NCBI GenBank assembly: GCA_963822175.1
Contig: CAWGGJ010000008.1
Span: forward strand, 558,001 to 622,000
Source of the DNA: FEB-25 sp963822175
GTDB lineage: Bacteria; Chloroflexota; Anaerolineae; Anaerolineales; UBA4823
Length of the DNA: 64,000 nt
Direction of reading: 5' to 3'
The translations under genes and the position numbers were made by a program. Under the pieces are notes generated by a model, which was given only the letters and a program-made list of their open reading frames with translations, did no database searches and had not been told where the DNA came from. Of this stretch, positions 17,685-26,745 are shown piece by piece (position 1 is the first letter of the stretch; each line of letters opens with the position of its first letter).

Positions 17685-17772
17685 ATCACTCTCCAGGATA
17701 TGATTATAGCATTGTGTGAGCAAACCAATTTAATTTTCCTACATGCCGTGCAATGATTGGGAGATGTGGAAT

Positions 17773-18477
17773 ATGAACCGTGCTGATACCACTGTCTATA
17801 CCATCAAGGATCTTAAGGAAGAGGAACGCCCCAGAGAGAGATTGGCAAAGCTTGGTCCACAATCTCTGACCACGGCCGAACTACTGGCGATCTTATTACG
17901 GGTTGGGGTTGTTGGTGAGTCAGCAGTGCAGGTTGGTCAGAGACTGTTGCATACCTTTGGGGGGATCTCTGGTATCCACCGGGCAAGCTTTGATGAATTG
18001 AGTAATCAAAGAGGAGTCAAGCTTGCCAAGGCGGCACAGATCAAGGCTGCCATCGAGCTGGGTAGGCGCCTGGTATTAGAATCTCCTGACGAACGCCCAT
18101 CGATACACAGCCCAGCAGAGGCAGCTGAGCTAGTTCAATATGAAATGAGTGTTCTTGAGCAGGAAGAGCTGCGAGTTTTGCTGTTGGATACTCGAAACCG
18201 GGTGTTACATATCGATACAGTTTACCGTGGCTCAGTGAATTCTTCCCAGGTGAGGGTGGCTGAGCTGTTCAAATCGGCCATCAGGCGTAACGCTACAAAC
18301 ATTATAATGATCCATAACCACCCCTCAGGTGATCCAACCCCAAGCCCGGATGATGTGGCGATCACGCGGGCGATCCTCCAGGCAGGCGAGTTATTGGATG
18401 TAAAACTGCTCGATCATATCATCGTTGGAAGTGGGAAATTTGTTTCGCTAAAGGAACGAGGACTGGCTTTTAATTGA
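17773..18477 (+). CDS. radC: RadC-family JAB-domain protein
   Basis: 234 residues from ATG 17773 (GGGAG nine bases before); ATGs at 17743 and 17764 are also in frame. The N-terminal helix-hairpin-helix-like part has RPRERLAKLGPQSLTTAELLAILL. The C-terminal MPN/JAB+ domain has the metal motif HNHPSGDPTPSPDD with an upstream Glu in the EEL region. RadC was linked to DNA repair historically, but its biochemical role is still unclear. Length matches the family (about 225-245). It is monocistronic, convergent with the acylphosphatase gene 11 bases away. Confidence 0.93.
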   Translation: MNRADTTVYTIKDLKEEERPRERLAKLGPQSLTTAELLAILLRVGVVGESAVQVGQRLLHTFGGISGIHRASFDELSNQRGVKLAKAAQIKAAIELGRRLVLESPDERPSIHSPAEAAELVQYEMSVLEQEELRVLLLDTRNRVLHIDTVYRGSVNSSQVRVAELFKSAIRRNATNIIMIHNHPSGDPTPSPDDVAITRAILQAGELLDVKLLDHIIVGSGKFVSLKERGLAFN

Positions 18478-18488
18478 TCGCAACCAAC

Positions 18489-18782
18489 TCAAACTGTTGA
18501 TATCATATTAAATCCGGTGAATTCACCTGTCCAGGGCAACCATTCAATATCGATATTTTCAACCCTTGCCATAGGTGGACCTTCTTGTATAGCTGCCAAC
18601 AGTGTCTCGAGTTTTTGTTGGGATCCTTCAGCTATGACTTCTACTGAGCCATTCATACGGTTGCGAACCCATCCAGTCAGGTCGAGGCTTGCTGCCTGTT
18701 CAATGACAAAATAACGATAGCTCACCCCCTGGACGCGTCCCATCACCGTTGCATGTAATCGCTTCATCCCTTCATCAATCAT
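18489..18782 (-). CDS. acyP: Acylphosphatase
   Basis: 97 residues of the small alpha/beta acylphosphatase family, which hydrolyses carboxyl-phosphate bonds such as acetyl phosphate. The phosphate-binding loop with catalytic Arg is GRVQGVSYRYF, and the catalytic Asn lies in GWVRNRMNGSVEV. Length is typical (about 90-98). AAAGGGA precedes the ATG at 18782, with a second possible ATG five codons later. It follows the AEC transporter gene by 27 bases on the same strand and may be the last gene of that group. Confidence 0.93.
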   Translation of the reverse strand: MIDEGMKRLHATVMGRVQGVSYRYFVIEQAASLDLTGWVRNRMNGSVEVIAEGSQQKLETLLAAIQEGPPMARVENIDIEWLPWTGEFTGFNMISTV

Positions 18783-18809
18783 AAATTCCCTTTGTTGAAC
18801 ACTTGTATC

Positions 18810-19724
18810 CTATGACGCTCCCAGGAAAGCCAATAAAGGAGTTAAGGTTAGTGGGCTGAGCAGGGTGGTGACCAAAACCGCAGTGGTAACGAACGTTGGC
18901 TCAGCATCAAATTCAGTTGCCAGGATGGTGGTGAGCACAGCCACAGGCATCCCAGCTTCCAATACCACCGCCTGCTGTGCAGCTCCAGTCATTCTAAATA
19001 CCAGGCTAAGACCATATGCAAGCAGGGGGGCAACTAACAGGCGCATACTGCTGGCGACGATCAGCGGTCTGACATGACCTCCCATGCGACTGTTCACGAG
19101 CTGCATCCCCAGCAAGACCAACATGCAGGGAATTGCAGCGTTCCCGAGCAGGCTTACAGTACGCTCGAGGCCGGTGGGTAATTCCCACCCAAATTGTAGG
19201 AACAGGATGCCAGCAGCCAGCGCATAGATTGCGGGAAATTTTATCAAACCCTTGGTTGCTTCGATCACGCTCATCGATCCTGATGAGGCAATCACGATGC
19301 CCACTGTGTTGGTGAATAAGGCACTAATAACAAAGAAGATGCTGGCAAAGGCAAGCGCTTCCGTCCCAAAGGCAAAACTTGTCAGAGGCAACCCGTAATT
19401 TCCGGCATTCATGAACATGGTAGTGATCAATACCGCTGCCATCATTCGCCGGTCAAAGCGAAGTACCCCACCAACCAACCATGTAAGCAGACCAACACAG
19501 ATCATTAATACCAGTGCAAATGCCAGTGTACGCAGGATATCCTGGTTACTAAGCTGGCTATTCCTGATTAAATTAAACACAAGGACCGGGCTGAAAACAT
19601 AAAAAACGACCTGGGAGAGAGGTCGTGGATTGATCTTGAGCCATTTTGCCAGCGCAAAACCGATACCCGCTGAAAGCAAGATGGGAAATAGGTTGTTAAA
19701 AAATAAAGTGAAGAGTTCGCTCAA
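18810..19724 (-). CDS. AEC-family (auxin efflux carrier-like) permease
   Basis: 304 residues with eight to ten hydrophobic segments across the whole length. AEC-family hallmarks are present: the N-terminal ILLSAGIGFALAKWLKINPR, the ALTFG-like FMNAGNYGLPLTSFAFG near residue 108, and the C-terminal EAGMPVAVLTTILATEFD. Bacterial members move organic acids such as malate or malonate, usually driven by ion gradients. The substrate cannot be inferred. Its ATG overlaps the stop of the HEAT-repeat gene by four bases (ATGA), so translation is probably coupled. Confidence 0.85.
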   Translation of the reverse strand: MSELFTLFFNNLFPILLSAGIGFALAKWLKINPRPLSQVVFYVFSPVLVFNLIRNSQLSNQDILRTLAFALVLMICVGLLTWLVGGVLRFDRRMMAAVLITTMFMNAGNYGLPLTSFAFGTEALAFASIFFVISALFTNTVGIVIASSGSMSVIEATKGLIKFPAIYALAAGILFLQFGWELPTGLERTVSLLGNAAIPCMLVLLGMQLVNSRMGGHVRPLIVASSMRLLVAPLLAYGLSLVFRMTGAAQQAVVLEAGMPVAVLTTILATEFDAEPTFVTTAVLVTTLLSPLTLTPLLAFLGAS

Positions 19725-20743
19725 TCCGGCTCGTCCTCAGAGATGAGATTATCGGTATCTTCTTCATAATCATCTTCTGAAGTGTCATCACCATCTTCCG
19801 CTATTTCCAATAAGGCAAGCTCTCGCATTTCCTCGGTAAAATCCAGGTTTTCAAGTGCTTTATCGATTTGATCAGCTTCCTCATCGTCATCCGTAGTTTC
19901 CAGGAGTGTTTCAAGGGTTTTTCGTACCCCCTTACCACCCACCTGGGAAAGTGCCCAAATAGCTGCCATGCGGACGTCTATGTCGGAATCCTCTAGTAAA
20001 TCTAGCAACAGGGGTCTAGCAGACCTGATCTCCAGCTCACCGGCAGCGCTGGCAGCTTCTGCTCGTATACCCGGCTGTGTATGCGTGAGCATTTTTAGCA
20101 CACTGGGATTCCAATCGGAATTTGCTGAACGCCCCATGGCAATTAATGCACTGCTCAGCCAATCCTGGTCTTTCGATGAATATGCATCCTTGATAAGTCC
20201 GTTGACTTCTTCACGGGATGAATATCCCAATGATTCAAGTGCCCTTCGGCGTACCACAGCAGAATCTGAGCCTGTAACCAGGCGAAGCAGGCATTCTTCA
20301 GTTCGTTTTAATTTAGCTGGAGAAATATCCTCAACTTCGCCCATATATATATACGTTGCTAATGCTGATGCTGCACAAGCCCGCACATCGATATCCGGGT
20401 CATTCTCAGCCATATCCTGGAATGCTGGCAGAAGATCAACCAGCTCATACTCACGTAAAATGCGAATTGACCGTGAGCGCACACTGGGATCTTTATCCTT
20501 CAATGCCACACGCGCAACAACTTCAAAACAGAGCAGATCATCTGCTAGGTGAAGTTCTTCCAGATCTTCAAGCAAGGCTTCACGCCGACGCAGGGATATA
20601 TTTGGCCATGCATCTGCCAATAGGGCAGCATCATCTGGTTCGAGGTCCGATAAGCGGTTGAGATAGCGTGGGTGAAAAGGCGTGGTTTCGTCTAATAATG
20701 CATCAATCACTTTCGTAATTGCAATCGGTTTAGGTGGAACCAT
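19721..20743 (-). CDS. HEAT-repeat protein
   Basis: 340 residues built of HEAT-like helical repeats of about 30-37 residues: examples are KDPSVRSRSIRILREYELVD, NDPDIDVRACAASALATY, GSDSAVVRRRALESLGY, TQPGIRAEAASAAGELE and SDIDVRMAAIWALSQVGG. The last 35 residues are strongly acidic (DDTSEDDYEEDTD). There is no signal peptide. Such solenoids serve as protein scaffolds. It stands between the RseP-type protease (10-base gap) and AEC transporter genes (4-base overlap), so these form an operon, though no functional link is known. Confidence 0.85.
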   Translation of the reverse strand: MVPPKPIAITKVIDALLDETTPFHPRYLNRLSDLEPDDAALLADAWPNISLRRREALLEDLEELHLADDLLCFEVVARVALKDKDPSVRSRSIRILREYELVDLLPAFQDMAENDPDIDVRACAASALATYIYMGEVEDISPAKLKRTEECLLRLVTGSDSAVVRRRALESLGYSSREEVNGLIKDAYSSKDQDWLSSALIAMGRSANSDWNPSVLKMLTHTQPGIRAEAASAAGELEIRSARPLLLDLLEDSDIDVRMAAIWALSQVGGKGVRKTLETLLETTDDDEEADQIDKALENLDFTEEMRELALLEIAEDGDDTSEDDYEEDTDNLISEDEPD

Positions 20744-20753
20744 GCAGATATCC

Positions 20754-21821
20754 TTAAGGAAGTGGTGTGGTGATGGGGTGGATAAAATCCTGCAGGTTGA
20801 TAAAGATCATCAATAGGATTAGCAAGGCAAAACTGACGAAATTCACCACCACTTCATATTTTGGAGGGATGCGCTTGTGGATGATGATCTCAGGTAATGC
20901 AAACAGGATCCGACCGCCATCCAAAGCAGGGATAGGCAGCAGGTTCATGATGCCAAGCGAAATGCTGATACTTGCAATGAACACCAGAATGTTGACGCTT
21001 CGAGGCACACCGGGTGTACCAGCACCTTCACGGACCGAAGAATACAGGTCAAACATTCCCTTGAGACCAACCAGGCGTCCTTCAGATCCGGTCGATTGAC
21101 CCTGGATGATCCGGCCGAGCATGGAGAACAACTCCTTGATGTATTCATATAGAGAGGTAAAGCTTTCAGGTATTGCTGCCCCAACGGTATATGGTTTCGT
21201 TGGGTAGCTCATATAGATGCCAACCGCACCGGAATCACCCGGGTTTGCAAGTGGCGTTACGATGACATCCTGTTTGGTACCATCTCGTTCATAAGTGACC
21301 TCCAAAGGCTTACCCAGGTTGGCGTAGATGATGGTCCTGACAGTATCCAAGGAGTGGATGTCTGTGCCACCCACACTCACCAGGATATCGCCTGCTTGTA
21401 AACCAGCCTCAGCCGCAGGCGAGTTTGGAGCAATATCCACCAGCTGTACCCGGTTTCGATCTGGCAGGTATCCGATCAATCCATAAATGGATAGAAACAA
21501 AAATAACGCCAGGAGCAGGTTCATCAGCGGGCCAGCGATAAATACCGTAATACGCTTCCATGGGGAAGCAGCTGCTAGGCTGCCAGGGATGGTGGGATCA
21601 TTTTCACCCTTTGGACGAACAAAACCTCCAAACGGTATCCAATTTAAGCTGAATATCGTTCCTCCAAGGGTAAAAAGCTTTAACGCCCGGGGTGGATACC
21701 CGAAGCCAAATTCTTCAACCTCGATCTTCAGTAATTTGCAAGCGATAAAATGTCCAAATTCATGGATAAAAATCAAAGCTCCAAGAGCGAAGATAAATTC
21801 TACGATCAGCTGTAATGTCAT
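20754..21821 (-). CDS. rseP: Site-2 (RseP-type) intramembrane metalloprotease
   Basis: 355 residues with the zinc motif HEFGH in the first membrane helix (residues 20-24) and the second metal-site motif in NLLPIPALDGGRIL near residue 300. One PDZ domain lies at about 125-205 (AEAGLQAGDILVSVGGTDI). Four membrane helices are visible. RseP proteases cut transmembrane anti-sigma factors and leftover signal peptides. In many Gram-positive-like genomes the gene neighbours dxr and isoprenoid genes. Here the next gene upstream is a mevalonate-pathway decarboxylase, an intriguing parallel. Confidence 0.92.
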   Translation of the reverse strand: MTLQLIVEFIFALGALIFIHEFGHFIACKLLKIEVEEFGFGYPPRALKLFTLGGTIFSLNWIPFGGFVRPKGENDPTIPGSLAAASPWKRITVFIAGPLMNLLLALFLFLSIYGLIGYLPDRNRVQLVDIAPNSPAAEAGLQAGDILVSVGGTDIHSLDTVRTIIYANLGKPLEVTYERDGTKQDVIVTPLANPGDSGAVGIYMSYPTKPYTVGAAIPESFTSLYEYIKELFSMLGRIIQGQSTGSEGRLVGLKGMFDLYSSVREGAGTPGVPRSVNILVFIASISISLGIMNLLPIPALDGGRILFALPEIIIHKRIPPKYEVVVNFVSFALLILLMIFINLQDFIHPITTPLP

Positions 21822-21988
21822 TCTTTTCCTTTACCAATCATTTTAAGCACCAGTTTATAATGATCTGCTTATTAGCGGATGAATTATATCCCTTCATTGT
21901 TGGTGCTTCCAGTTTTAATCCGTTTTAACCAAACAATTCTAACAGAACTTTAAGCACCACTGCATTAAATCGGTATTAAGAACACTAA

Positions 21989-22981
21989 TTAAAAGTTATG
22001 ATAATGATTTTCAAGCACTGCAGGTCCACCTGGATGGGCGACCAGTATTTTCTCGCCCATTGATAGATCCTGAATTCTGGCTTCAACTTCTTTGTAAGCA
22101 TCCATTGTGCATAGTACGTGCACATTTGGTCCTGCGTCAATGGTGTAACACACAGGCAGTCCACCCTTGCGCCACGATTGAACGGCTTCCATGACTGCCA
22201 AAGTTGCCGGCTGCCAATATAGAAGGGTCGGTGTGGATGTGAGCATCACTGCATGCATCAGGTTACTGTCAAGCTCAACAATATCTGCTAGCATTTCAAA
22301 GTGATGATTCAGGATCGCTTTTCGGCATATTTCCAGGCGTCGTGAGGCATCAGCAACCCGGGCTGGTTGGAGTATGCTGGTTTTTGCCAGGGAATGGCCC
22401 ATTTTCGAGCTGATAGGTTTTTCATCCAAACTCACCAGGAGGATGAAATCCATCAGATCCCAATTTTCAGGGGAAGCGATGGAAAAAGCGTATGAAGTTT
22501 CATCGCTATCTCCTGCCTGCCACTCGACAAAACCCGTCGGGATGGAGCGGCAGGCAGACCCGGAGCCAGTGCGTGCCAACCGGGAAAGAGCTGTTTCTTC
22601 TAAATCCAATCCCGCAGCCCTGGTGGCAGCCAGGCTCAGGGCAGCAAAACCTGAAGCAGATGAGGCGATCCCTGTCGCTGTAGGAAAATTATTGTAGCTT
22701 TCAACCTTTGCATAACGTCGAATACCTGCCATCTGGCGTATCCGATCCAGGAATTTACTCACCCGCTCAAGGCTCGTACCATTGCTCTTCTTGTCATCCA
22801 AGATAAATTCATCCTGCTCCATTGATGAATCAAAACTGACCCGGGTGCGCGTAAAAAGCTCCCTCAGGTTCATGGAGATCGATCCATTGACCGGGATGTG
22901 TAGCTCAGGATCTATATCTCCCCAATACTTGATCAGGGCAATGTTGGGGTGGGCAATGGCTGTGGCAGAATCAACAGGCAT
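21989..22981 (-). CDS. mvaD: Diphosphomevalonate (or phosphomevalonate) decarboxylase
   Basis: 330 residues of the GHMP-kinase-fold mevalonate diphosphate decarboxylase family. Visible are AHPNIALIKYWG (residues 10-21), the ATP loop PTATGIASSASGFAAL near residue 110, TGSGSACRS and the catalytic Asp in TIDAGPNVHVL near residue 282. The residue after KYWG is Asp where classical enzymes have Lys. A Chloroflexota relative (Roseiflexus) is known to decarboxylate phosphomevalonate followed by isopentenyl phosphate kinase, so the monophosphate substrate is possible. Either way it supplies the mevalonate route to isoprenoids. A 167-base gap separates it from rseP. Confidence 0.88.
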   Translation of the reverse strand: MPVDSATAIAHPNIALIKYWGDIDPELHIPVNGSISMNLRELFTRTRVSFDSSMEQDEFILDDKKSNGTSLERVSKFLDRIRQMAGIRRYAKVESYNNFPTATGIASSASGFAALSLAATRAAGLDLEETALSRLARTGSGSACRSIPTGFVEWQAGDSDETSYAFSIASPENWDLMDFILLVSLDEKPISSKMGHSLAKTSILQPARVADASRRLEICRKAILNHHFEMLADIVELDSNLMHAVMLTSTPTLLYWQPATLAVMEAVQSWRKGGLPVCYTIDAGPNVHVLCTMDAYKEVEARIQDLSMGEKILVAHPGGPAVLENHYHNF

Positions 22982-23494
22982 GTCAGCTACCTTCTCGGTG
23001 ATAGTTTATCATTAAGCTGATAACTATAGAATATGTTTATCTTTTCACCCAGAGGTATTATGGTTGATGAAAGGCAGTAAGCGTAAGGTCTTTGTGGACA
23101 CCGAAGCCAAGATCCACTTCGTTCAAAAAGAAGTACTTACCAATTTTGGCTTGTTGATACGGAAAGGGATTTCTATCCTCAGATAGGGGAATGAAAAACA
23201 AATGTCTATCAGGTTCCAATCGAGAACGCAGGTGAAACACATGTCTTGCGGTGTATGGTTTTACTTTCACTTTTGGATATAGCCTTGGTAAAAACCGGGC
23301 GAATCGAGGGACTCCTTGGAACTGAAATATTCGATCGGTACATAGTTACATTTGATTTCTAAGATGGATGCTTGCGGCTGGATTCATATCCAGGCTGATC
23401 AGAGTTTTCGAGCAGGATGTCATTAATTAAGTAACGAATATATAATAACGGTGCATTCCAGATAAGATTTGGATCACGTTGTTATTCTTTTACT
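22982..23494. other. 513-base gap between mvaD and the flavoprotein gene
   Basis: No convincing gene, RNA or repeat was recognised here. The first 80 bases are A+T-rich and should hold the mvaD promoter. The rest contains one long open stretch on the minus strand (listed separately) with no standard start near its beginning. Confidence 0.6.
23058..23345 (-). pseudogene. Orphan open stretch, possible gene remnant
   Basis: 95 sense codons are open between stops at 23348-23346 and 23060-23058. There is no ATG, only a GTG at 23270 giving 70 residues without a ribosome binding site. The composition is protein-like (GVPRFARFLPRLYP, RHLFFIPLSEDRNPFPYQ), with many Phe, Pro, Arg and His. I recognise no family. 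It may be the tail of a decayed gene or a chance open frame. Confidence 0.25.
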
Positions 23495-24832
23495 TCACCT
23501 TTCTTTTTCAACATGCCGCTCAAAGATCCGGTCCTCCAGGCGTAGATAACCACGGATAATCTGGCTGGCAGCCATGCGGATGGGCTCAGGTGGCCATGGG
23601 ATCATGTTACGATTGACAAACCATACAGCTGTCAGGTCAGTTTTGCGCTCCAATGCCAGGTCTGCCAGGGTGCGACCGTTGAGATGGGTCATTGAAACAC
23701 CATGCCCTACGCATCCCAGGCTATAAATTACCCGTTCATCGCCAAGGAAACCAATTGCCGGTGCCATCTGAAGGGGGACTGAGACTGGTCCACCCCAGCG
23801 ATGGGTTATCTGGATCCCTTTTAGGTGCGGAAACAACCAGAGGATATCCTGCTCCAGAGTAGCAAAGGTGTTTGCGTTCAGGTCAAGGTCCATTTCCCCA
23901 CCATATGCCAGGCTGACGTCACTGCCACCCATGGCAATCCGGTTATCAATGGTCAGACGGAAGTAATGCACCAGGTTGCGAGCATCTTCTATTCCCTGGC
24001 GGTTCTTCCACCCAATCTGCTCAAGCTGAGCCTGGTTTAGTGGTTCTGTCACCACCATGTGGGTGAACGCAGGTACCTGCTTGCGTTTGAGCTGGGGGAT
24101 CAAGTGGGAGTAGGCATTGGTGGCGAAAATAATTTTCTGGGAGGTGACTTTTCCATGTGGCGTGGTCAATACAAAATCGGCATTGCGGTGGATTTCCAGG
24201 ATAGGTGTTTCCTCATACACTTGTGCTCCATATTGCAAGGCAATGCGTTTTAATTCACGCACCTGTTTTGCCGGGTTGAGTAAACCTGAGCGTGGCTCCC
24301 ACCAACCACCCAGGAAGCGCGGGGAACTCACCTCATTATTGATCTCATCTGCCTCTATCCATGAGATGCCGGTAATTCCCATGGAGGTCAATATTTCCAG
24401 GTCATGCTGGATGCGCTTGACATATCCCGGTGTTGTGGCTGCGCGCAGGAAACCAGGGAACCAGTAATCAGATTGAATGTCATGCTCTTTTACCAGCTCA
24501 TCCACATAATCTACCGAGCGCTCCATATAGCGGTGCGCTTCCACTGTCTTTTGGTGACCGAATAGTGCTTTCGTCACCGCTGGTTCAAGACCAAACAGGG
24601 TCATTGAGAAACCACCATTCCGTCCGCTCGCACCGAACCCAACCACTTCTCCCTCAAAGACTGCAACGGACACGCCTTGATCTTCCTTACGCAGGTTGTA
24701 TGCTGCAGAAAGACCGGTATAGCCTCCACCAATAATGGCAATGTCAACTTTCAAATCTCCCTGCAAGGACGGATTTGGCACATAATCACCATATGTCGCC
24801 AGCCAGAATGATTTATCACTGTAATCCTTCAT
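23495..24832 (-). CDS. FAD-dependent amine/amino-acid oxidase (DAO superfamily)
   Basis: 445 residues from the ATG at 24832, which has GGAGG six bases upstream. The N-terminal dinucleotide fold is DIAIIGGGYTGLSAAYNL, followed by GFGASGRNGGFSMTLFG, a segment typical of the gamma-glutamylputrescine oxidase (PuuB)/OrdL group. A C-terminal FAD contact region is YSLGCVGHGVSMTHLNGRTLADL. The predicted reaction is oxidation of a secondary or primary amine with hydrogen peroxide release. No putrescine-pathway genes are adjacent. It is divergent from the acyl-CoA dehydrogenase-like gene across a 204-base region. Confidence 0.85.
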   Translation of the reverse strand: MKDYSDKSFWLATYGDYVPNPSLQGDLKVDIAIIGGGYTGLSAAYNLRKEDQGVSVAVFEGEVVGFGASGRNGGFSMTLFGLEPAVTKALFGHQKTVEAHRYMERSVDYVDELVKEHDIQSDYWFPGFLRAATTPGYVKRIQHDLEILTSMGITGISWIEADEINNEVSSPRFLGGWWEPRSGLLNPAKQVRELKRIALQYGAQVYEETPILEIHRNADFVLTTPHGKVTSQKIIFATNAYSHLIPQLKRKQVPAFTHMVVTEPLNQAQLEQIGWKNRQGIEDARNLVHYFRLTIDNRIAMGGSDVSLAYGGEMDLDLNANTFATLEQDILWLFPHLKGIQITHRWGGPVSVPLQMAPAIGFLGDERVIYSLGCVGHGVSMTHLNGRTLADLALERKTDLTAVWFVNRNMIPWPPEPIRMAASQIIRGYLRLEDRIFERHVEKER

Positions 24833-24973
24833 CTTTATCCTCCTATTGGTACACCTCTGTACGTTCAATGTTTATTATTGCACACTATTGGTATATTGAT
24901 GTATAAAAAACCATTAAGATCATCTTGCGATACTTATTCAATAAACAGTTCCCATTAGTCACCCTGAAAAGCA

Positions 24974-25001
24974 TTGACATTTAGACTAGCTGAGATAACA
25001 T
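24974..25001 (+). promoter_or_regulatory. Possible promoter for the acyl-CoA dehydrogenase-like gene
   Basis: TTGACA at 24974-24979 is a perfect -35. TAACAT at 24996-25001, after a 16-base spacer, matches four of six -10 positions. Transcription would start about 28 bases before the ATG at 25037. Confidence 0.4.
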
Positions 25002-25036
25002 TTAACTGTGCTGCTTGCATTACTCAGGAGGAGACC

Positions 25037-26743
25037 ATGATGGATACCTTGCTGTTAAACCCAAAAATTCACAATCGCTACTACCCTGATGAGCGCTCAA
25101 AAGAAGTGATGTTAAAAACCATCCATTTTTTTGAGAGCAAGGGAAAAGTGAAGCTCAAAGCGGATGACCGGGAGTGCGTGTGGTATGCCGACTTCATCGA
25201 ATTCCAGAAGAATGAGAAGATATTTTCTTCATTGTTAACTCCTGCTGGCTATGGGGGGGGTGATTGCCGCTGGGATACCTGGCGGAATTGTGAGTATAAC
25301 GAGATCCTGGCATTTTATGGACTTGGGTACTGGTACACCTGGCAGGTATCGATCCTGGGGCTTGGACCCATCTGGCAGAGCGAGAATGAAGCTTTGAAAC
25401 GAAAAGCTGCGAAATTATTGGATGATGGGGAGGTGTTTGCCTTTGGATTATCAGAGCGACAACATGGTGCAGATATTTACTCCACCGAGATGAGCCTTAC
25501 AGCACAATCGGATGGCACTTACCTGGCTAATGGAGAGAAGTATTATATCGGTAATGGGAACATCGCACCGATGGTCTCAAATTTCGGAAAAATTGCTCCC
25601 TCAGGTGATTATGTGTTCTTTGTGGCAAATTACCGACAAAAGGGCTATGACTTGATCAAGAATGTAACCAACAGCCAGTCGTACGTAGCAACTTTTGCGC
25701 TTAATAACTACTTAATCACAGAGGAAGATATTCTTTCCACAGGCCAGGCAGCCTGGGATGCAGCGCTCAATACGGTCAATATAGGCAAGTTCAACCTGGG
25801 CTGGGGCTCGATCGGTATCTGCACACATGCGTTCTATGAAGCCATTCACCATGCAGCCAACCGCAGGTTATATGGCATGGCAGTCACCGATTTTCCGCAC
25901 GTAAAAATGATGTTCACCGAAGCTTACGCCAGGTTGGTGGCGATGAAGCTGTTCACCTTGCGAGCCGCCGATTACATGCGCATAGCCAACCCCGATGACA
26001 GGCGCTACCTGCTATATAACCCGGTTGTAAAAATGAAAGTAACCACCCAGGGGGAACAGGTGATAAACCTGTTATGGGATGTAATTGCTGCCAAAGGCTT
26101 TGAGAAGGATATGTATTTTGAGATGGCTGCCAGGGATATCCGCGCCTTACCCAAGCTGGAGGGGACGGTGCATGTCAATATTGCCCTGATTGTTAAATTC
26201 ATGGCGAATTACTTCTTTTTTCCAAAAGAATATCCTGTAATATCACGCCAGGATCAGGCAAAAAACGATGATTTTCTTTTTCACCAGGGTCCAGCGAAAG
26301 GACTGGGAAAAATTCAATTTCACGATCCTACCCCAATCTTCAAAAAACACGATTTACCCAATGTCAGGTTGTTTAGCGAACAAATAGATGTTTTCAGAGC
26401 AATGCTGGCGGCAGCAACCCCCAGCCAGGAGCAGGTGAGAGATACCGATTTCCTGTTAACTTTGGGTGAAGCATTTACCCAGGTAGTCTATGGGCAGCTG
26501 ATCCTTGAAAATGCGGAGATATACAAACTAGATAACGACCTGGTTGACCAGATATTTGACTTCATGGTGCGAGATTTATCAGGGTTTGCCTTAAAACTGT
26601 ATAGTCAACCCAGTACAACCCAGGAACAAATGACTTTTTGCTTGAAGATGATAAAACGGCCGGATGTGAACTACGACAGGTTCAACCAGGTATGGTCGAA
26701 TCAGGTATTATCGTTGAAGGATGCGTATGAAATGAATCCCTGA
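25037..26743 (+). CDS. Acyl-CoA dehydrogenase-like flavoprotein
   Basis: 568 residues starting at ATG 25037, preceded by AGGAGGAGACC; the longer frame from 24974 is not supported. The acyl-CoA dehydrogenase pattern is seen: LTPAGYGG, GLGPIWQSENE, FAFGLSERQHGADIYST, YYIGNGNIA, a C-terminal helical half with RRLYGMAVTDFPHVK and a final helical extension of about 150 residues. Length exceeds the usual 380-400 and is closer to the large ACAD subgroup. FAD-linked oxidation of an acyl-CoA is predicted. The catalytic base and substrate are not identifiable. No electron-transfer flavoprotein genes are adjacent. Confidence 0.8.
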   Translation: MMDTLLLNPKIHNRYYPDERSKEVMLKTIHFFESKGKVKLKADDRECVWYADFIEFQKNEKIFSSLLTPAGYGGGDCRWDTWRNCEYNEILAFYGLGYWYTWQVSILGLGPIWQSENEALKRKAAKLLDDGEVFAFGLSERQHGADIYSTEMSLTAQSDGTYLANGEKYYIGNGNIAPMVSNFGKIAPSGDYVFFVANYRQKGYDLIKNVTNSQSYVATFALNNYLITEEDILSTGQAAWDAALNTVNIGKFNLGWGSIGICTHAFYEAIHHAANRRLYGMAVTDFPHVKMMFTEAYARLVAMKLFTLRAADYMRIANPDDRRYLLYNPVVKMKVTTQGEQVINLLWDVIAAKGFEKDMYFEMAARDIRALPKLEGTVHVNIALIVKFMANYFFFPKEYPVISRQDQAKNDDFLFHQGPAKGLGKIQFHDPTPIFKKHDLPNVRLFSEQIDVFRAMLAAATPSQEQVRDTDFLLTLGEAFTQVVYGQLILENAEIYKLDNDLVDQIFDFMVRDLSGFALKLYSQPSTTQEQMTFCLKMIKRPDVNYDRFNQVWSNQVLSLKDAYEMNP

Positions 26744-26745
26744 GA

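Noticed and set aside
23058..23494. tRNA gene in the large gap
   Set aside because: A GGTTCCAATC stretch near 23212 hints at a T loop, but no acceptor stem or anticodon arm fits around it.
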